Below, in pieces: positions 55,203 to 63,617 of a stretch of DNA of 64,000 nt. The translations under genes were made by a program, and so were the position numbers. The first letter of the stretch is position 1. Each line of letters opens with the position of its first letter. Below the pieces are notes generated by a model. That model was not told the origin of the DNA. It ran no database searches and saw only the letters and a program-made list of their open reading frames with translations. This DNA comes from Planomonospora_B alba. GTDB taxonomy: Bacteria; Actinomycetota; Actinomycetes; Streptosporangiales; Streptosporangiaceae. The stretch is taken from positions 89,781-153,780 of the forward strand of contig NZ_BAAAUT010000011.1 of NCBI RefSeq assembly GCF_039534085.1, given 5' to 3'.

Positions 55203-56980
55203 TTGCCGCGGCCGGTCTTGGCGGGCGCGTCCGAGGTGATCTTCGGGAAGGCCATCGTCGGCGCCTCGTCGGCCGCGGCCCGCGGCCCGCCGTCGTCGGG
55301 CAGGTCGAGCACCACGATCTCGGGCTCCTCCGTGACGATCTCGGCCTCCTCGACGACGACCTCGGCCTCCTCGTCCCGGGACTCCGCCGCCGTGATCGCG
55401 GGCATCACCGAGGACTCGACGCTGATCCGGGCCGGAGCGGGGGAGGGGGCCCGCCGCGCCCCCTCGCGGCCGGCCTCGCGCAGCTCCCGGCGGCTCGGCG
55501 GGACCAGCACGACCGCGCCGATGACCTTCGCCTCGGCCTGCTCCGCCTGAGCGTAGGCGGCCCGGACCTCCCGCCGCCGGGTCACGCCCGCGGTGACCAC
55601 CAGCAGGGTGGCGTACGAGACCATGCTCAGGGCCTGACCGTCCGGGTCGTCGAGCGGCGGGCCGCTGACGATGACGAGATCGGCGCTGTGCCGGAACACG
55701 TTGACCGTGTGGAACAGGCCGCGGCCGAGGAAGTGGCTGGAGGCGTTCTTCAGGTCCGCGCCCTGCGGCAGGACGTGGAGCTGGGGACCGGCCTCCAGCA
55801 GCAGCGCCTGCGGGTCGTCGTGGTCGAGCAGGACGTCGGTCAGTCCCCGCTGGCCCGACATCCCGAGCAGCTCGGAGGCGCCGGGCGCCGCGGTGTGGTC
55901 GGCGTCGACGAGGATCGTCTCGGTCCCGCCCGAACCCAGGGCGAGGGCGAGGTCGGCGCTCACCCGTGCGGAGTGGTCGCCGCCGGAGACGCCGGCGACG
56001 AGCAGCGAGGCCGGGGTCTCGGTGACCCTGGTCAGCACCGCCACCCGGAGCCTGCGGATCTCCTCGTCCTGCGTGCCCAGTTCGGGATCGAGCAGCGCGG
56101 GCGGGTCGTAGGCCCGGGCGGGGAGGTTCCTGACGGCCAGGACCGGCACGCCGTACCGCTCCACGGACTCGACGTCGCGCAGGCGGTCGTCGCTCCGCTC
56201 CCGGAGCATGCCCAGCCCCAGACCGGCCGCCAGGCCCGCCAGCAGGCCGGCCAGCCCGAGCTCGGGCGTGCCGAGCAGGCTCGACCCGGAGGAGGCGGGG
56301 TCGGAGGAGATGACCTGCCCCGGGTAGATCGGGGTGCTGGCGAGCTGGTTGGCCTGCTCCTCCAGGACGGCGAGCTGGTTGGTCAGCTGGGTGACCCGCT
56401 GCGTCAGGTAGGTGCGCCGGGCGGAGGTGGTCTTGTCGGAGGCGAGGTCGTTCGTGGCCTTGCGGAGGCTGGCGTCGACCTTGGCCGACTGCTCCTCGAC
56501 CTGCTTGATCTCGCCGTCGATGATCGCTTCTGAGCGGTTCCTGCGGTAGGTCAGGTAGCTGTTCGCGAACGCGGTCGCGCCCTTGTCCGCGGTCTCCGGG
56601 CTGTCGGCGGTGAAGGTGATCAGGAGAGTCTGGGTGTTGGGGGGGACCTCGACCTTCACCTGGTCGGGGAGGGTGTCGCGGTCGGCGTCCTCGCCGAGCG
56701 CGGAGGCGACCCGGTCCATGACCGTGTCGGCGGTGACGAGCTGGGTCTCGCTCGCGAGGTTGATCAGGTCGTCGCCCCGGCCCTCGGTGGAGTAGGGGTT
56801 GCCGCTGAGCGGGATGATGAGCACGGTGGCGGAGGCCGTGTAGCTCTGCGGCACCAGCTGGGCGGCGCCCACCCCGAGCACGGCGCCGAGCAGCGCGCAG
56901 ACGGTGATCAGGCCCTTGCGGTAGCGGAGCGTCTGCGCCAGGAGTTGAGAACGGAATGGAGTGACCTGCCCTCCCGCCAC
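55199..56980 (-). CDS. Wzz-like chain-length protein with degenerate BY-kinase domain
   Basis: This 593-aa protein has two membrane helices (LITVCALLGAVLGVGAAQLV and GLAGLLAGLAAGLGLGMLR) around an outer Wzz domain (about 40-230), followed by a cytoplasmic BY-kinase fold (about 300-480). The Walker A segment reads VAGVSGGDHSARVSADLAL and lacks the GKT/S lysine; Walker A' ILVDADH is kept but the Walker B aspartate is replaced (LVIVSGPP). The tail is acidic (EEAEVVVEEAEIV) instead of tyrosine-rich. It is thus probably a non-catalytic regulator of chain length. The GTG at 56980 has GAGGGGGA upstream; a GTG at 56995 is the alternative start. Confidence 0.88.
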   Translation of the reverse strand: MAGGQVTPFRSQLLAQTLRYRKGLITVCALLGAVLGVGAAQLVPQSYTASATVLIIPLSGNPYSTEGRGDDLINLASETQLVTADTVMDRVASALGEDADRDTLPDQVKVEVPPNTQTLLITFTADSPETADKGATAFANSYLTYRRNRSEAIIDGEIKQVEEQSAKVDASLRKATNDLASDKTTSARRTYLTQRVTQLTNQLAVLEEQANQLASTPIYPGQVISSDPASSGSSLLGTPELGLAGLLAGLAAGLGLGMLRERSDDRLRDVESVERYGVPVLAVRNLPARAYDPPALLDPELGTQDEEIRRLRVAVLTRVTETPASLLVAGVSGGDHSARVSADLALALGSGGTETILVDADHTAAPGASELLGMSGQRGLTDVLLDHDDPQALLLEAGPQLHVLPQGADLKNASSHFLGRGLFHTVNVFRHSADLVIVSGPPLDDPDGQALSMVSYATLLVVTAGVTRRREVRAAYAQAEQAEAKVIGAVVLVPPSRRELREAGREGARRAPSPAPARISVESSVMPAITAAESRDEEAEVVVEEAEIVTEEPEIVVLDLPDDGGPRAAADEAPTMAFPKITSDAPAKTGRGK

Positions 56981-57147
56981 GCGGGTCCCCCTCACCGATC
57001 TGTGCCGTCTGGGTGAGCCCCGCGCGCCGGTCCGACCCCAGATGATGAACCTTCAAGCCATAAGCTCTGGTGAAGTTTACCGGAATATGGCCGATGTTCT
57101 ACTCTTGCTTGAACGAACATCAATCTTATGGTGCAGATCGGGCCGAG

Positions 57148-57609
57148 GTGGCGAGAGCGAGAAGTGTCCTGCTCGTCGCGTCCAGCGGGGGCCACCTGGC
57201 CCAGTTGGACGCGCTCGAACCGTGGTGGCGGGAGTGGGCGCGGACCTGGGTGACCTTCCGTACGGACGACGCGTCCTCGCGGCTTCGGGGCGAGCGGATC
57301 GTCTGGGGGCACCACCCCACGACCAGGAACATTCCGAACCTGCTGCGCAACTTCGCCCTCGCCTGGCGGCTGCTCCGGCGGGAACGCCCGGATTTGATCG
57401 TTTCCACCGGCGCCGGACTGGCCTTCCCGTTTTTCGTTCTCGCAAAGATCTTCGGTATTCCGACGGTCTACATCGAAGTGTACGACCGGCTCGACAGCCC
57501 GACCCTGACCGGCCGCCTCTGCTCCCCTCTCACAACCCTCTTCCTCGTCCAGTGGGAGGAGCAGCGCCGGTTCTATCCCCGCGCCAGAGTGATCGGAGGC
57601 TTGCTGTGA
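57148..57609 (+). CDS. PssD/Alg14-like glycosyltransferase subunit
   Basis: This protein of about 153 aa is the membrane-recruiting half of a two-part glycosyltransferase, with ARSVLLVASSGGHLAQLDAL at its start (the Alg14 GGH motif) and LIVSTGAGLAFPFFVLAKIF near residue 98, then YIEVYDRLDSPTLTGRL. The GTG at 57148 gives the family N-terminus; a longer GTG start at 57070 is possible. Its stop overlaps the start of the PssE-like gene by four bases. It is divergent from the Wzz operon, and 56981-57147 is the shared promoter region. Confidence 0.87.
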   Translation: MARARSVLLVASSGGHLAQLDALEPWWREWARTWVTFRTDDASSRLRGERIVWGHHPTTRNIPNLLRNFALAWRLLRRERPDLIVSTGAGLAFPFFVLAKIFGIPTVYIEVYDRLDSPTLTGRLCSPLTTLFLVQWEEQRRFYPRARVIGGLL

Positions 57610-58160
57610 GCGGTTCCGCGCGGCTCGTCTTCGTCTCGGTCGGGACCGACCACCACCCCTTCGCCCGGCTGGTCGAGTGGGCCGACGCCTGGGCGGCGAA
57701 GGAGCACGGCCCGGGCGTGCGGTGCGTCGTGCAGCACGGCCGCTCGCCCGCGCCCCGCGTCGCGGAGGGGCACGCCTACCTGGAGCACGGCGAGCTCACC
57801 GCGCTCATGGCCGAGGCCTCGGTCGTCGTCTGCCACGGCGGGCCGACGACCATCGCGGAGAGCCGGCGCCGGGGACTGCTGCCCATCGTGGTCCCGCGCT
57901 CGCCCCGCCTGGGCGAGCACGTGGACGACCACCAGGAGCGGTTCTGCGCCCGGCTGGCCGCCTCCGGCCTCATCGCGCCCGCCCGGGACGAGGCCCACCT
58001 GCACGAGCTGATCGACCGGGCGCTGGCCGACCCGGAGGCGTTCCGCGCCGAGGCCGGGACCGACTCGACCGCGGCCGCCGTCCGCCGATTCGGCGACCTG
58101 GTCGACGACCTGCTGGCGGCCAGGGCCGTGCGCCGCGGCTCCCGGCCCCGGTCCGCCTGA
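57606..58160 (+). CDS. PssE/Alg13-like glycosyltransferase subunit
   Basis: This 184-aa protein is the catalytic half of a PssDE-type transferase: ARLVFVSVGTDHHPFARLVE at the start and the UDP-sugar-binding region ALMAEASVVVCHGGPTTIAE near residue 78, then LPIVVPRSPRLGEHVDDHQE. The conserved H, D/E and GG pattern matches Alg13. The GTG overlaps the PssD stop. Together the two add a sugar (often glucuronic acid or GlcNAc in homologues) to the lipid-linked intermediate. It ends 14 bases before the convergent GT2 gene. Confidence 0.9.
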   Translation: MSGSARLVFVSVGTDHHPFARLVEWADAWAAKEHGPGVRCVVQHGRSPAPRVAEGHAYLEHGELTALMAEASVVVCHGGPTTIAESRRRGLLPIVVPRSPRLGEHVDDHQERFCARLAASGLIAPARDEAHLHELIDRALADPEAFRAEAGTDSTAAAVRRFGDLVDDLLAARAVRRGSRPRSA

Positions 58161-58174
58161 CCCCGCAGCCCCCG

Positions 58175-59104
58175 TCAGATCCCGCGGCCCACCGAGTGGG
58201 CCGTGCGCAGCATGAAGTCCGGGCGGAGCAGGCCCGCGGCCATCAGCAGCACCAGATACGAGCGGGGCTGCCGCCAGTTGCTGCGGAACGTCCGCCAGGC
58301 CAGCCGTACGGCCCGGCGCCGCTCGCCCATCGCGGCGAGCGCGAACGCCTGCCGCCCGGTGAGCTTGGCCGACGCCCGCGGGTCCGCGCGCAGGATCTCG
58401 TGCTTGCCGGCGAGGTACTCCAGCCCGTCGACGACCATCCGCCAGTCGCGCTGGAAGAAGGACTGCGAACCCCACAGGACGCGGACCAGCGGCTCCTGCA
58501 CGGCGACGATCGGACCGGCCGCCGCCGCGCGCAGCATCCAGTCGTAGTCCTCGCCGTAGCTGCCGGGGATCTCCTCGTCGACCAGCCCGATCCGGTCGAA
58601 GAACGCCTCCCGGCGGACCAGCACCGTGGACGGGTGCGCCTCCATCACCCGGCGGCGGGCGAGCTCCAGCACGGTGAGCGAGGACTCGTCCGCGACCCGG
58701 GCGGTGGACCTGCCGTCGAACAGCACGTAGATGCCGGAGACCGCGACGTCCGCGCCGCGGGACTCCAGCAGGGAGACCTGGGCGGAGAGCTTGCCGGGCA
58801 GCCACTCGTCGTCGTCGTCGCAGAACGCCAGCAGCGCGCCGCGGCTGCGCAGCGCGCCGCTGTTGCGCGCGCCCGCCAGTCCGGGGGAGCGGTCGTTGCC
58901 GGTGACCACGACCGAGCGGTGCGGATCAGAACGTTCCAGGGAGGTGTCCGGCGGGACCTGGTCGTAGACGACCACGCACTCGATGCCGCCCGCGTAGTCC
59001 TGCCCCAGGATCGAATCGATCGCCTTGGCCAGCAGGTGGGGACGGTTGCGGGTGGCGACGACCACGGAGACGGTCGGCGGCGCGGGGGCGGGGGTGTCGG
59101 TCAT
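58175..59104 (-). CDS. Family 2 glycosyltransferase
   Basis: This 309-aa protein is a GT-A-fold inverting transferase: TVSVVVATRNRPHLLAKAID at residues 10-30, GLAGARNSGALRSRGALLAF then CDDDDEWLPGKL, the metal-binding DDD motif, near residue 95. GSYGEDYDWMLRAAAAGPIV near 185 holds the ED general-base region. No membrane helix is evident. Its start overlaps the Wzz-like stop (ATGA), and it is the last gene of the Wzy operon. It adds a sugar to the growing repeat unit; donor and acceptor are unknown. Confidence 0.92.
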   Translation of the reverse strand: MTDTPAPAPPTVSVVVATRNRPHLLAKAIDSILGQDYAGGIECVVVYDQVPPDTSLERSDPHRSVVVTGNDRSPGLAGARNSGALRSRGALLAFCDDDDEWLPGKLSAQVSLLESRGADVAVSGIYVLFDGRSTARVADESSLTVLELARRRVMEAHPSTVLVRREAFFDRIGLVDEEIPGSYGEDYDWMLRAAAAGPIVAVQEPLVRVLWGSQSFFQRDWRMVVDGLEYLAGKHEILRADPRASAKLTGRQAFALAAMGERRRAVRLAWRTFRSNWRQPRSYLVLLMAAGLLRPDFMLRTAHSVGRGI

Positions 59105-59955
59105 GCCGCGGTTCTCCTCGATATCGGCTGCGGTGGTCTGGCGTCACCGGGCAGGTGCCCGGAGGCCCGCTCCGGTCGGGCGCCCCTGCGCCGGTCCCGG
59201 CGGGCGCCGAGGCCGATGCCGGCCAGCATGCCGACCGCCGCGTAGGAGACGGGCGGCACCTCGGTGTTGTTGCGGTCGGGCCGGCGGGGCCGTACGGCCG
59301 CCCGGACGACCTCGCCGCCGGCCGTGTCCTGCTGCTGCAGGGCGGACACCTGCTTCTCCATCTTGTCGATCTGGCGGATGAGGGCCTGGCGCCGGCTGCG
59401 CGCCCTGGCGTCGCGGGTGATCCGGCCCTTGGTCAGCGCGGCCAGCCGGGACTCCAGCACGCCGATGCGGGACTGCAGCGCCTCCAGGTGCCGCTGCCGG
59501 GCACCGGCGATGATCTGCTCGCGCAGGGCCAGGTAGGCGTCCGTGGCCACGCCGACCCCGTTGAGCGCCCGTTCGGGGGTGGCGCCGCGGACCGAGACGG
59601 TCAGCACGCGGGTGTTCGCGGGCACGGTGACGACCAGCAGCTCCGCGGCCGCCTCGGGGCCGACGCCGAGGGCGGTGGCGACGCGCCCGACCACGGCGCT
59701 GGACCGCATGATCCGGGTCTCGGTGTCGACGGTCATCTCACGGGGGAGCCGCTGGTCGGGATCGCGTTCGAGTCCCGGGTGCACCGGGGTCGCGGGGGCG
59801 AACACCTGCGCCGTGGCGGTGTAGGTGTCGGGCGTCAGCAGGGACTGGGCCACGCCGGCCGCCAGGCCCAGCACGGTCGTGACCCCGATGACGAGGAGGT
59901 TGCGGCGTGCGAACCCGAAGTAGTCCGACAGGACCGGATCCGGACGGCCGCTCAT
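59101..59955 (-). CDS. Wzz-like chain-length determinant without kinase domain
   Basis: This 284-aa protein has an N-terminal membrane helix (LLVIGVTTVLGLAAGVAQSL), an extracytoplasmic Wzz domain with VDTETRIMRSSAVVGRVATA, a coiled coil (AGARQRHLEALQSRIGVLES to QIDKMEKQVSALQQQ, about 150-215) and a second helix (VSYAAVGMLAGIGLGA), ending in a basic tail. It lacks the BY-kinase part present in the second Wzz-like protein at 55199, so the cluster has two different chain-length proteins. ATGA overlaps link it to the sulfotransferase and GT2 genes on either side. Confidence 0.87.
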   Translation of the reverse strand: MSGRPDPVLSDYFGFARRNLLVIGVTTVLGLAAGVAQSLLTPDTYTATAQVFAPATPVHPGLERDPDQRLPREMTVDTETRIMRSSAVVGRVATALGVGPEAAAELLVVTVPANTRVLTVSVRGATPERALNGVGVATDAYLALREQIIAGARQRHLEALQSRIGVLESRLAALTKGRITRDARARSRRQALIRQIDKMEKQVSALQQQDTAGGEVVRAAVRPRRPDRNNTEVPPVSYAAVGMLAGIGLGARRDRRRGARPERASGHLPGDARPPQPISRRTAA

Positions 59956-60815
59956 CTCCGCCACGGCGGGGTGACCCCGAGCAGCTCGGCGAGGCGCTCG
60001 TCGTCGGGGGCGAAGCGGTCGGTCAGCTCGGCGCGGAGCGACTCCGGCATCGGCGAGCGCGGCCGGGCGTTGTGCCGCTCGAACACCTCGGGGAACCAGC
60101 GGGGCAGGCCGAGGAAGTCCAGGATGCGGACGTACTCGGTCTCGGGGTCGGCGAAGAAGTCCTCGGCGAACAGGACGTGGACGCGCTCGCGGCCGAAGAG
60201 CCGGAAGAGCCGGTCGATCTGGCCGGCGTACCGCCCCCGGTCCACGTAGGAGTGGTGCCGGTGGCTGTGGCTGACGTAGGCGGGGTCCGCCAGGATCCGC
60301 TCCACCTCGCCCGCCAGGCGGCCCTCCTCCAGTTCGAGCGCGCGCTCGAAGGGCTCGGTCTCGAAGCCCCGGGCCAGCTCGTGCTTGTGCGCGGAGTATG
60401 CGCGCTCCACCGGGTCCCGCAGCACGGCCAGGAGCTTGATCCCGGGCAGGTCGGCGGCGATCCGCTCGGCGGAGAGCGGGTGGTGCATGTAGTAGCCGGC
60501 GGACTCGCCGGTGAGGACGGGGCCGCCCGGCGCGCGGCGGTGCGCCAGCGAGCGGATCGGGAAGTGCCCGCGGTACCAGCCCATCCCCCGCGTGTAGTTC
60601 ACGTCGAAGTAGTGCACGCCCTTGTGGAACAGCGGCGGCGCGATGCGCGGATGGGCGGTCAGCGCCCGCCACAGGGAGGTGGTGCCGCCCCGCTGCGTGC
60701 CCACGAGCAGGAACCCGGGCAGCATGCGCATCCCGTTGGTGAGACGCCCCACCTGGCGGGTCACCGCTCTCCCGGCCTCCTTGACGGCGGGGGGTGCGGA
60801 CTGGCGTGAGAGCAT
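59952..60815 (-). CDS. Sulfotransferase-family protein
   Basis: This 287-aa protein has the PAPS-binding signature of carbohydrate sulfotransferases: 5'-phosphosulfate loop FLLVGTQRGGTTSLWRAL near residues 36-53, and the 3'-phosphate motif LLAVLRDPVERAYSAHKHEL around 128-147. RSPMPESLRAELTDRF near the C-terminus is common to the family. The start at 60815 follows AAGGA. ATGA overlap with the Wzz-like gene places it in the Wzy operon. It suggests that the polymer, or a glycolipid, is sulfated, which is unusual for actinomycete exopolysaccharides. Confidence 0.88.
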   Translation of the reverse strand: MLSRQSAPPAVKEAGRAVTRQVGRLTNGMRMLPGFLLVGTQRGGTTSLWRALTAHPRIAPPLFHKGVHYFDVNYTRGMGWYRGHFPIRSLAHRRAPGGPVLTGESAGYYMHHPLSAERIAADLPGIKLLAVLRDPVERAYSAHKHELARGFETEPFERALELEEGRLAGEVERILADPAYVSHSHRHHSYVDRGRYAGQIDRLFRLFGRERVHVLFAEDFFADPETEYVRILDFLGLPRWFPEVFERHNARPRSPMPESLRAELTDRFAPDDERLAELLGVTPPWRR

Positions 60816-60826
60816 GGCGTCCTTTC

Positions 60827-62035
60827 TTACATCCGGGAGCGGCTGCGGTCGAGGAGGTCGAGCAGGGCGTCGGCCTGGGGCCGGAGCGGCTCGCCGATGC
60901 TTCCCTGACCGGCGACGACGTAGCGGGCGCACAGCTCCAGGAGGTAGAGGGCGGTGGTGGCCCGCGCGGCCCGCCCCTCGACGCCGAACGGTTCCAGGGT
61001 ACGGAGGACGCCGTCCGACCAGACCAGGTCGGCCGTCCACGAGGTGGTGGGGCGGACCTGCTGGAGCGTGTAGTGCAGGGCGTCGAAGCCCACCGGCACG
61101 GCCGGTGCGAAGCGCTCCCAGTCCCACAGGTGGACCAGGTCCCGCCGCCAGGCCATGTTCCACGGCGTCCAGTCGCCGTGCCAGGCCCCGAAGCGCAGCT
61201 CCAGGTCGCCGTGGCGCTCGGCGACGCGGTCGGCCAGGTCGGCCAGGCGCGCGGCCGTACGGGGGTCGGCCACCTGCTCCGGCACGCCCCGGAGGCGGTC
61301 GAGGAAGGAGGAGCCGGCGAGCGCGCCGGACGCGGCGGTGGCGGCGGAGAGCGCGGACATCGCGGCCACGGGCACCGCGCCGGACGGCCGCCACCGGCGC
61401 ACCCCGGTGGGCAGCGCCGACATCACGAGCAGCTCCAGGCCGCGCCAGGTCTCGTGGCGGATCACCTCCGGCACGCGGATCCCCGGCAGGTGCAGCCCGG
61501 AGAGCCGGGTCAGCGCCGCGGCCTCGGCCCTGATCAGCTCGCGGGCCACATCGGTGTCGCCGACCTTCACGAACGCGAGGGACTCGCCGGACGGGGTGAT
61601 CGCCTGCAGGACCGGCTTGCGGTTGGCGCGCGCGTTCCCGATGCTGACGCTGACCACCACGGGCCGCCCGAGGATCTCCGAGAGCCGCCTCTCCACGGAC
61701 TCCTCCCCGGGCCGGGACGGGCGCACGCGCATCCGGTCGGGCAGGAACCGCTGGGGCAGCCCGGTCCGGACCGCCACGGAGAACAGGCCGCGCCCGAGCC
61801 GGGCCTTGACGCCCAGGTCGTGGCTGTAGCGGCGCAGGGCCGTACCGGCGGCGCGGGGCGCGCCGAGGGGCAGGAGCAGGCGCGCCCGCCGGGCGTCGGG
61901 GAGGTAGACGAACTCGCGGGCCCCACTGCCGGCCCCACCGCCGGCCCGCTCCGCGCGGCGGCCCCGCGGCGCGCTGCTGACCTCGGCCTCCGGCCAGAGC
62001 CGGGAGACCGCTTCGACCCAGGCGGACTCGGTCAC
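60827..62035 (-). CDS. APH-fold phosphotransferase
   Basis: This 402-aa protein ends in an aminoglycoside-phosphotransferase fold: Brenner-type catalytic loop FGAWHGDWTPWNMAW near residue 284 and the metal-binding LWDWERFAPAVPVGFDALHY near 302. The first 180 residues (ESAWVEAVSRLWPEAEVSSA, then RRYSHDLGVKARLGRGLFSV) are specific to polysaccharide-linked members. The GTG at 62035 overlaps the Wzy-like stop. Such proteins may phosphorylate a sugar or lipid head group; no antibiotic link is suggested by the context. It is the second gene of the operon. Confidence 0.85.
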   Translation of the reverse strand: MTESAWVEAVSRLWPEAEVSSAPRGRRAERAGGGAGSGAREFVYLPDARRARLLLPLGAPRAAGTALRRYSHDLGVKARLGRGLFSVAVRTGLPQRFLPDRMRVRPSRPGEESVERRLSEILGRPVVVSVSIGNARANRKPVLQAITPSGESLAFVKVGDTDVARELIRAEAAALTRLSGLHLPGIRVPEVIRHETWRGLELLVMSALPTGVRRWRPSGAVPVAAMSALSAATAASGALAGSSFLDRLRGVPEQVADPRTAARLADLADRVAERHGDLELRFGAWHGDWTPWNMAWRRDLVHLWDWERFAPAVPVGFDALHYTLQQVRPTTSWTADLVWSDGVLRTLEPFGVEGRAARATTALYLLELCARYVVAGQGSIGEPLRPQADALLDLLDRSRSRM

Positions 62036-63414
62036 CTCGCCGCCACCTCCGTTCGCTCGCGCCGCCACATCAGAGCAATGGCGATCATGGCGGTGTACAG
62101 CGGGACATCGAGAAGATCGTAGATGAGCAGGAAGACCGCGAAACCGAGCAGCACGCAGCACCCCGCGATGGCGACGCGGTCCGGGTCGCGCCAGTGCGCC
62201 GCGAAGCGGCGGACCAGGAAGCCGGTGAACAGTCCCGCCCCGACGAACCCGTGCGCGAAGATCACATACCAGAGGCTGCCCTGGGTGCCGAGGGGCGGGA
62301 CGCCGCAGCCCTTGCAGTCGGGCCGCTCGCCGCCGCCCACCGAGGAGAAGCTGCCCTGCAGGTCGCGGGTGGAGCCGAAGCCGACGACCGGCGACCCGGT
62401 CAGGGTGCTGGCCACGGTCACCTCGTAGAGCTGGCCGCGCCGGTCGTTGCTGTGCGGGGTGTCCAGCCGCTGCTCGAAGAGCGACTTGAGCGGGGAACCG
62501 GCGAACACCAGCAGCAGGGCCACCGCGCCGCCCACGGCCAGCCGGAGCGCCCACTTGTTGCCCTTCCTGGCGAAGCGGAAGGTCAGGTACGCGGCGCTCA
62601 GCCCGAGCACGCCCCACAGCCCCCGGTTGAGCGAGTAGATCACCGGCCAGAGGCACAGGACCAGCACGACGGGCAGCAGGAGGCGGCGCCAGCGTCCCCC
62701 GCGGGTGTGGGCCAGGAGGAAGAACGGCAGGAAGAGCGCGAGGTTGGCCCCCCAGGAGTTCGCGTAGGCGAACGGCGCGATGGGGCGGGACTCCTCGTAG
62801 CCGAGGAATGTGGTGTGGGTCGCCGCCTTCGGGTGGATCAGGCTGGCCACCAGGTCGTTGCGGGTCAGCGACCGGGGGAGCACCAGCTCCAGCAGGGAGG
62901 GGAACTCCAGGTGGGGCAGGACGACGCCGAGCAGGCCGCCGCCCACCGTCACGATGAACATGAAGCTCAGCAGCCGGACGACCCGCTCGGTCGGCAGCTC
63001 CTGCTCGGTGAGGTTCCCGACGTAGAGCAGGACGACCGTGATCGCGAGGTACCACGCGGCGCGGTAGGCGAAGACGGGGATCCGGCTCAGCTCGACGCCG
63101 GGCACGCCGTAGGGCGCGTCGGCGAAGAGCGTGAGCGCGCCGAGCAGCATCCACACCAGGAAGAGCAGCCACAGCGCGAAGCCGCGCGGGACCCGGACCT
63201 TCCCGCGCCGCCACAGCTCCACGGCCATCGGCACGCTCATGATCAGGAAGATGAACGCGCTGAAGCCGGTCACCCACCACAGGGGGAATCCCAGGAAGAT
63301 CACGCTGAGCGGCCAGCCCGGCTGGAGTCTGCGGGACCCCGAGGCCTGCGGGAAGGGCGTCCGGGGGCCGGGGAGCGCCGGGGAACGGGGGAGGGACCCG
63401 GCCGTGCCTGACAT
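62032..63414 (-). CDS. O-antigen-ligase/Wzy-like polymerase
   Basis: This protein of about 460 aa has ten to twelve membrane helices and a large outer loop between residues 200 and 370. Signals of the O-antigen ligase/polymerase family are the pattern FAYANSWGANLALFLPFFLL before SLNRGLWGVLGLSAAYLTFR and the loop residues GSPVVGFGSTRDLQGSFSSV followed by GERPDCKGCG. It should polymerise flipped repeat units. The start at 63414 has GGGAGGAT upstream; an alternative ATG is at 63456. It is the first gene of the operon ending with the GT2 gene and is divergent from the gene at 63618. Confidence 0.87.
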   Translation of the reverse strand: MSGTAGSLPRSPALPGPRTPFPQASGSRRLQPGWPLSVIFLGFPLWWVTGFSAFIFLIMSVPMAVELWRRGKVRVPRGFALWLLFLVWMLLGALTLFADAPYGVPGVELSRIPVFAYRAAWYLAITVVLLYVGNLTEQELPTERVVRLLSFMFIVTVGGGLLGVVLPHLEFPSLLELVLPRSLTRNDLVASLIHPKAATHTTFLGYEESRPIAPFAYANSWGANLALFLPFFLLAHTRGGRWRRLLLPVVLVLCLWPVIYSLNRGLWGVLGLSAAYLTFRFARKGNKWALRLAVGGAVALLLVFAGSPLKSLFEQRLDTPHSNDRRGQLYEVTVASTLTGSPVVGFGSTRDLQGSFSSVGGGERPDCKGCGVPPLGTQGSLWYVIFAHGFVGAGLFTGFLVRRFAAHWRDPDRVAIAGCCVLLGFAVFLLIYDLLDVPLYTAMIAIALMWRRERTEVAAR

Positions 63415-63617
63415 AGGTGTCGAGATCCTCCCGGGCGCGGCTCCGAATCCGTTCATGCGGACGTGCCCATATTCAAGCCGATGCGGAGCTTCCCGGCCAG
63501 TTGACCATTCACCGCCGACCAGCGGAAGTGGTGTGATTCAAGCAACGTGCCGGTGCTGGTGACATGTCATAATCTGCCGACGGTCGGGGGTCGTGTGTTC
63601 TTTACCCTGGAGGGGCG
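63415..63617. promoter_or_regulatory. Divergent promoter region at the right end of the cluster
   Basis: This 203-base gap separates the Wzy operon from the secreted-protein gene. The middle (about 63470-63570) is more AT-rich than the flanks (CAAGCCGATG, GACATGTCATAATC with the palindrome TGACATGTCA at 63558-63567). Promoters for both sides are expected here. Confidence 0.45.

Noticed and set aside
53664..57056. A single minus-strand frame of 1130 codons covering the flippase and its upstream region, suggesting a giant fused gene.
   Set aside because: Only the part from 55202 downward is membrane-protein-like; upstream of that the frame is a shadow of the Wzz/BY-kinase gene, which has its own start and an ATGA overlap.
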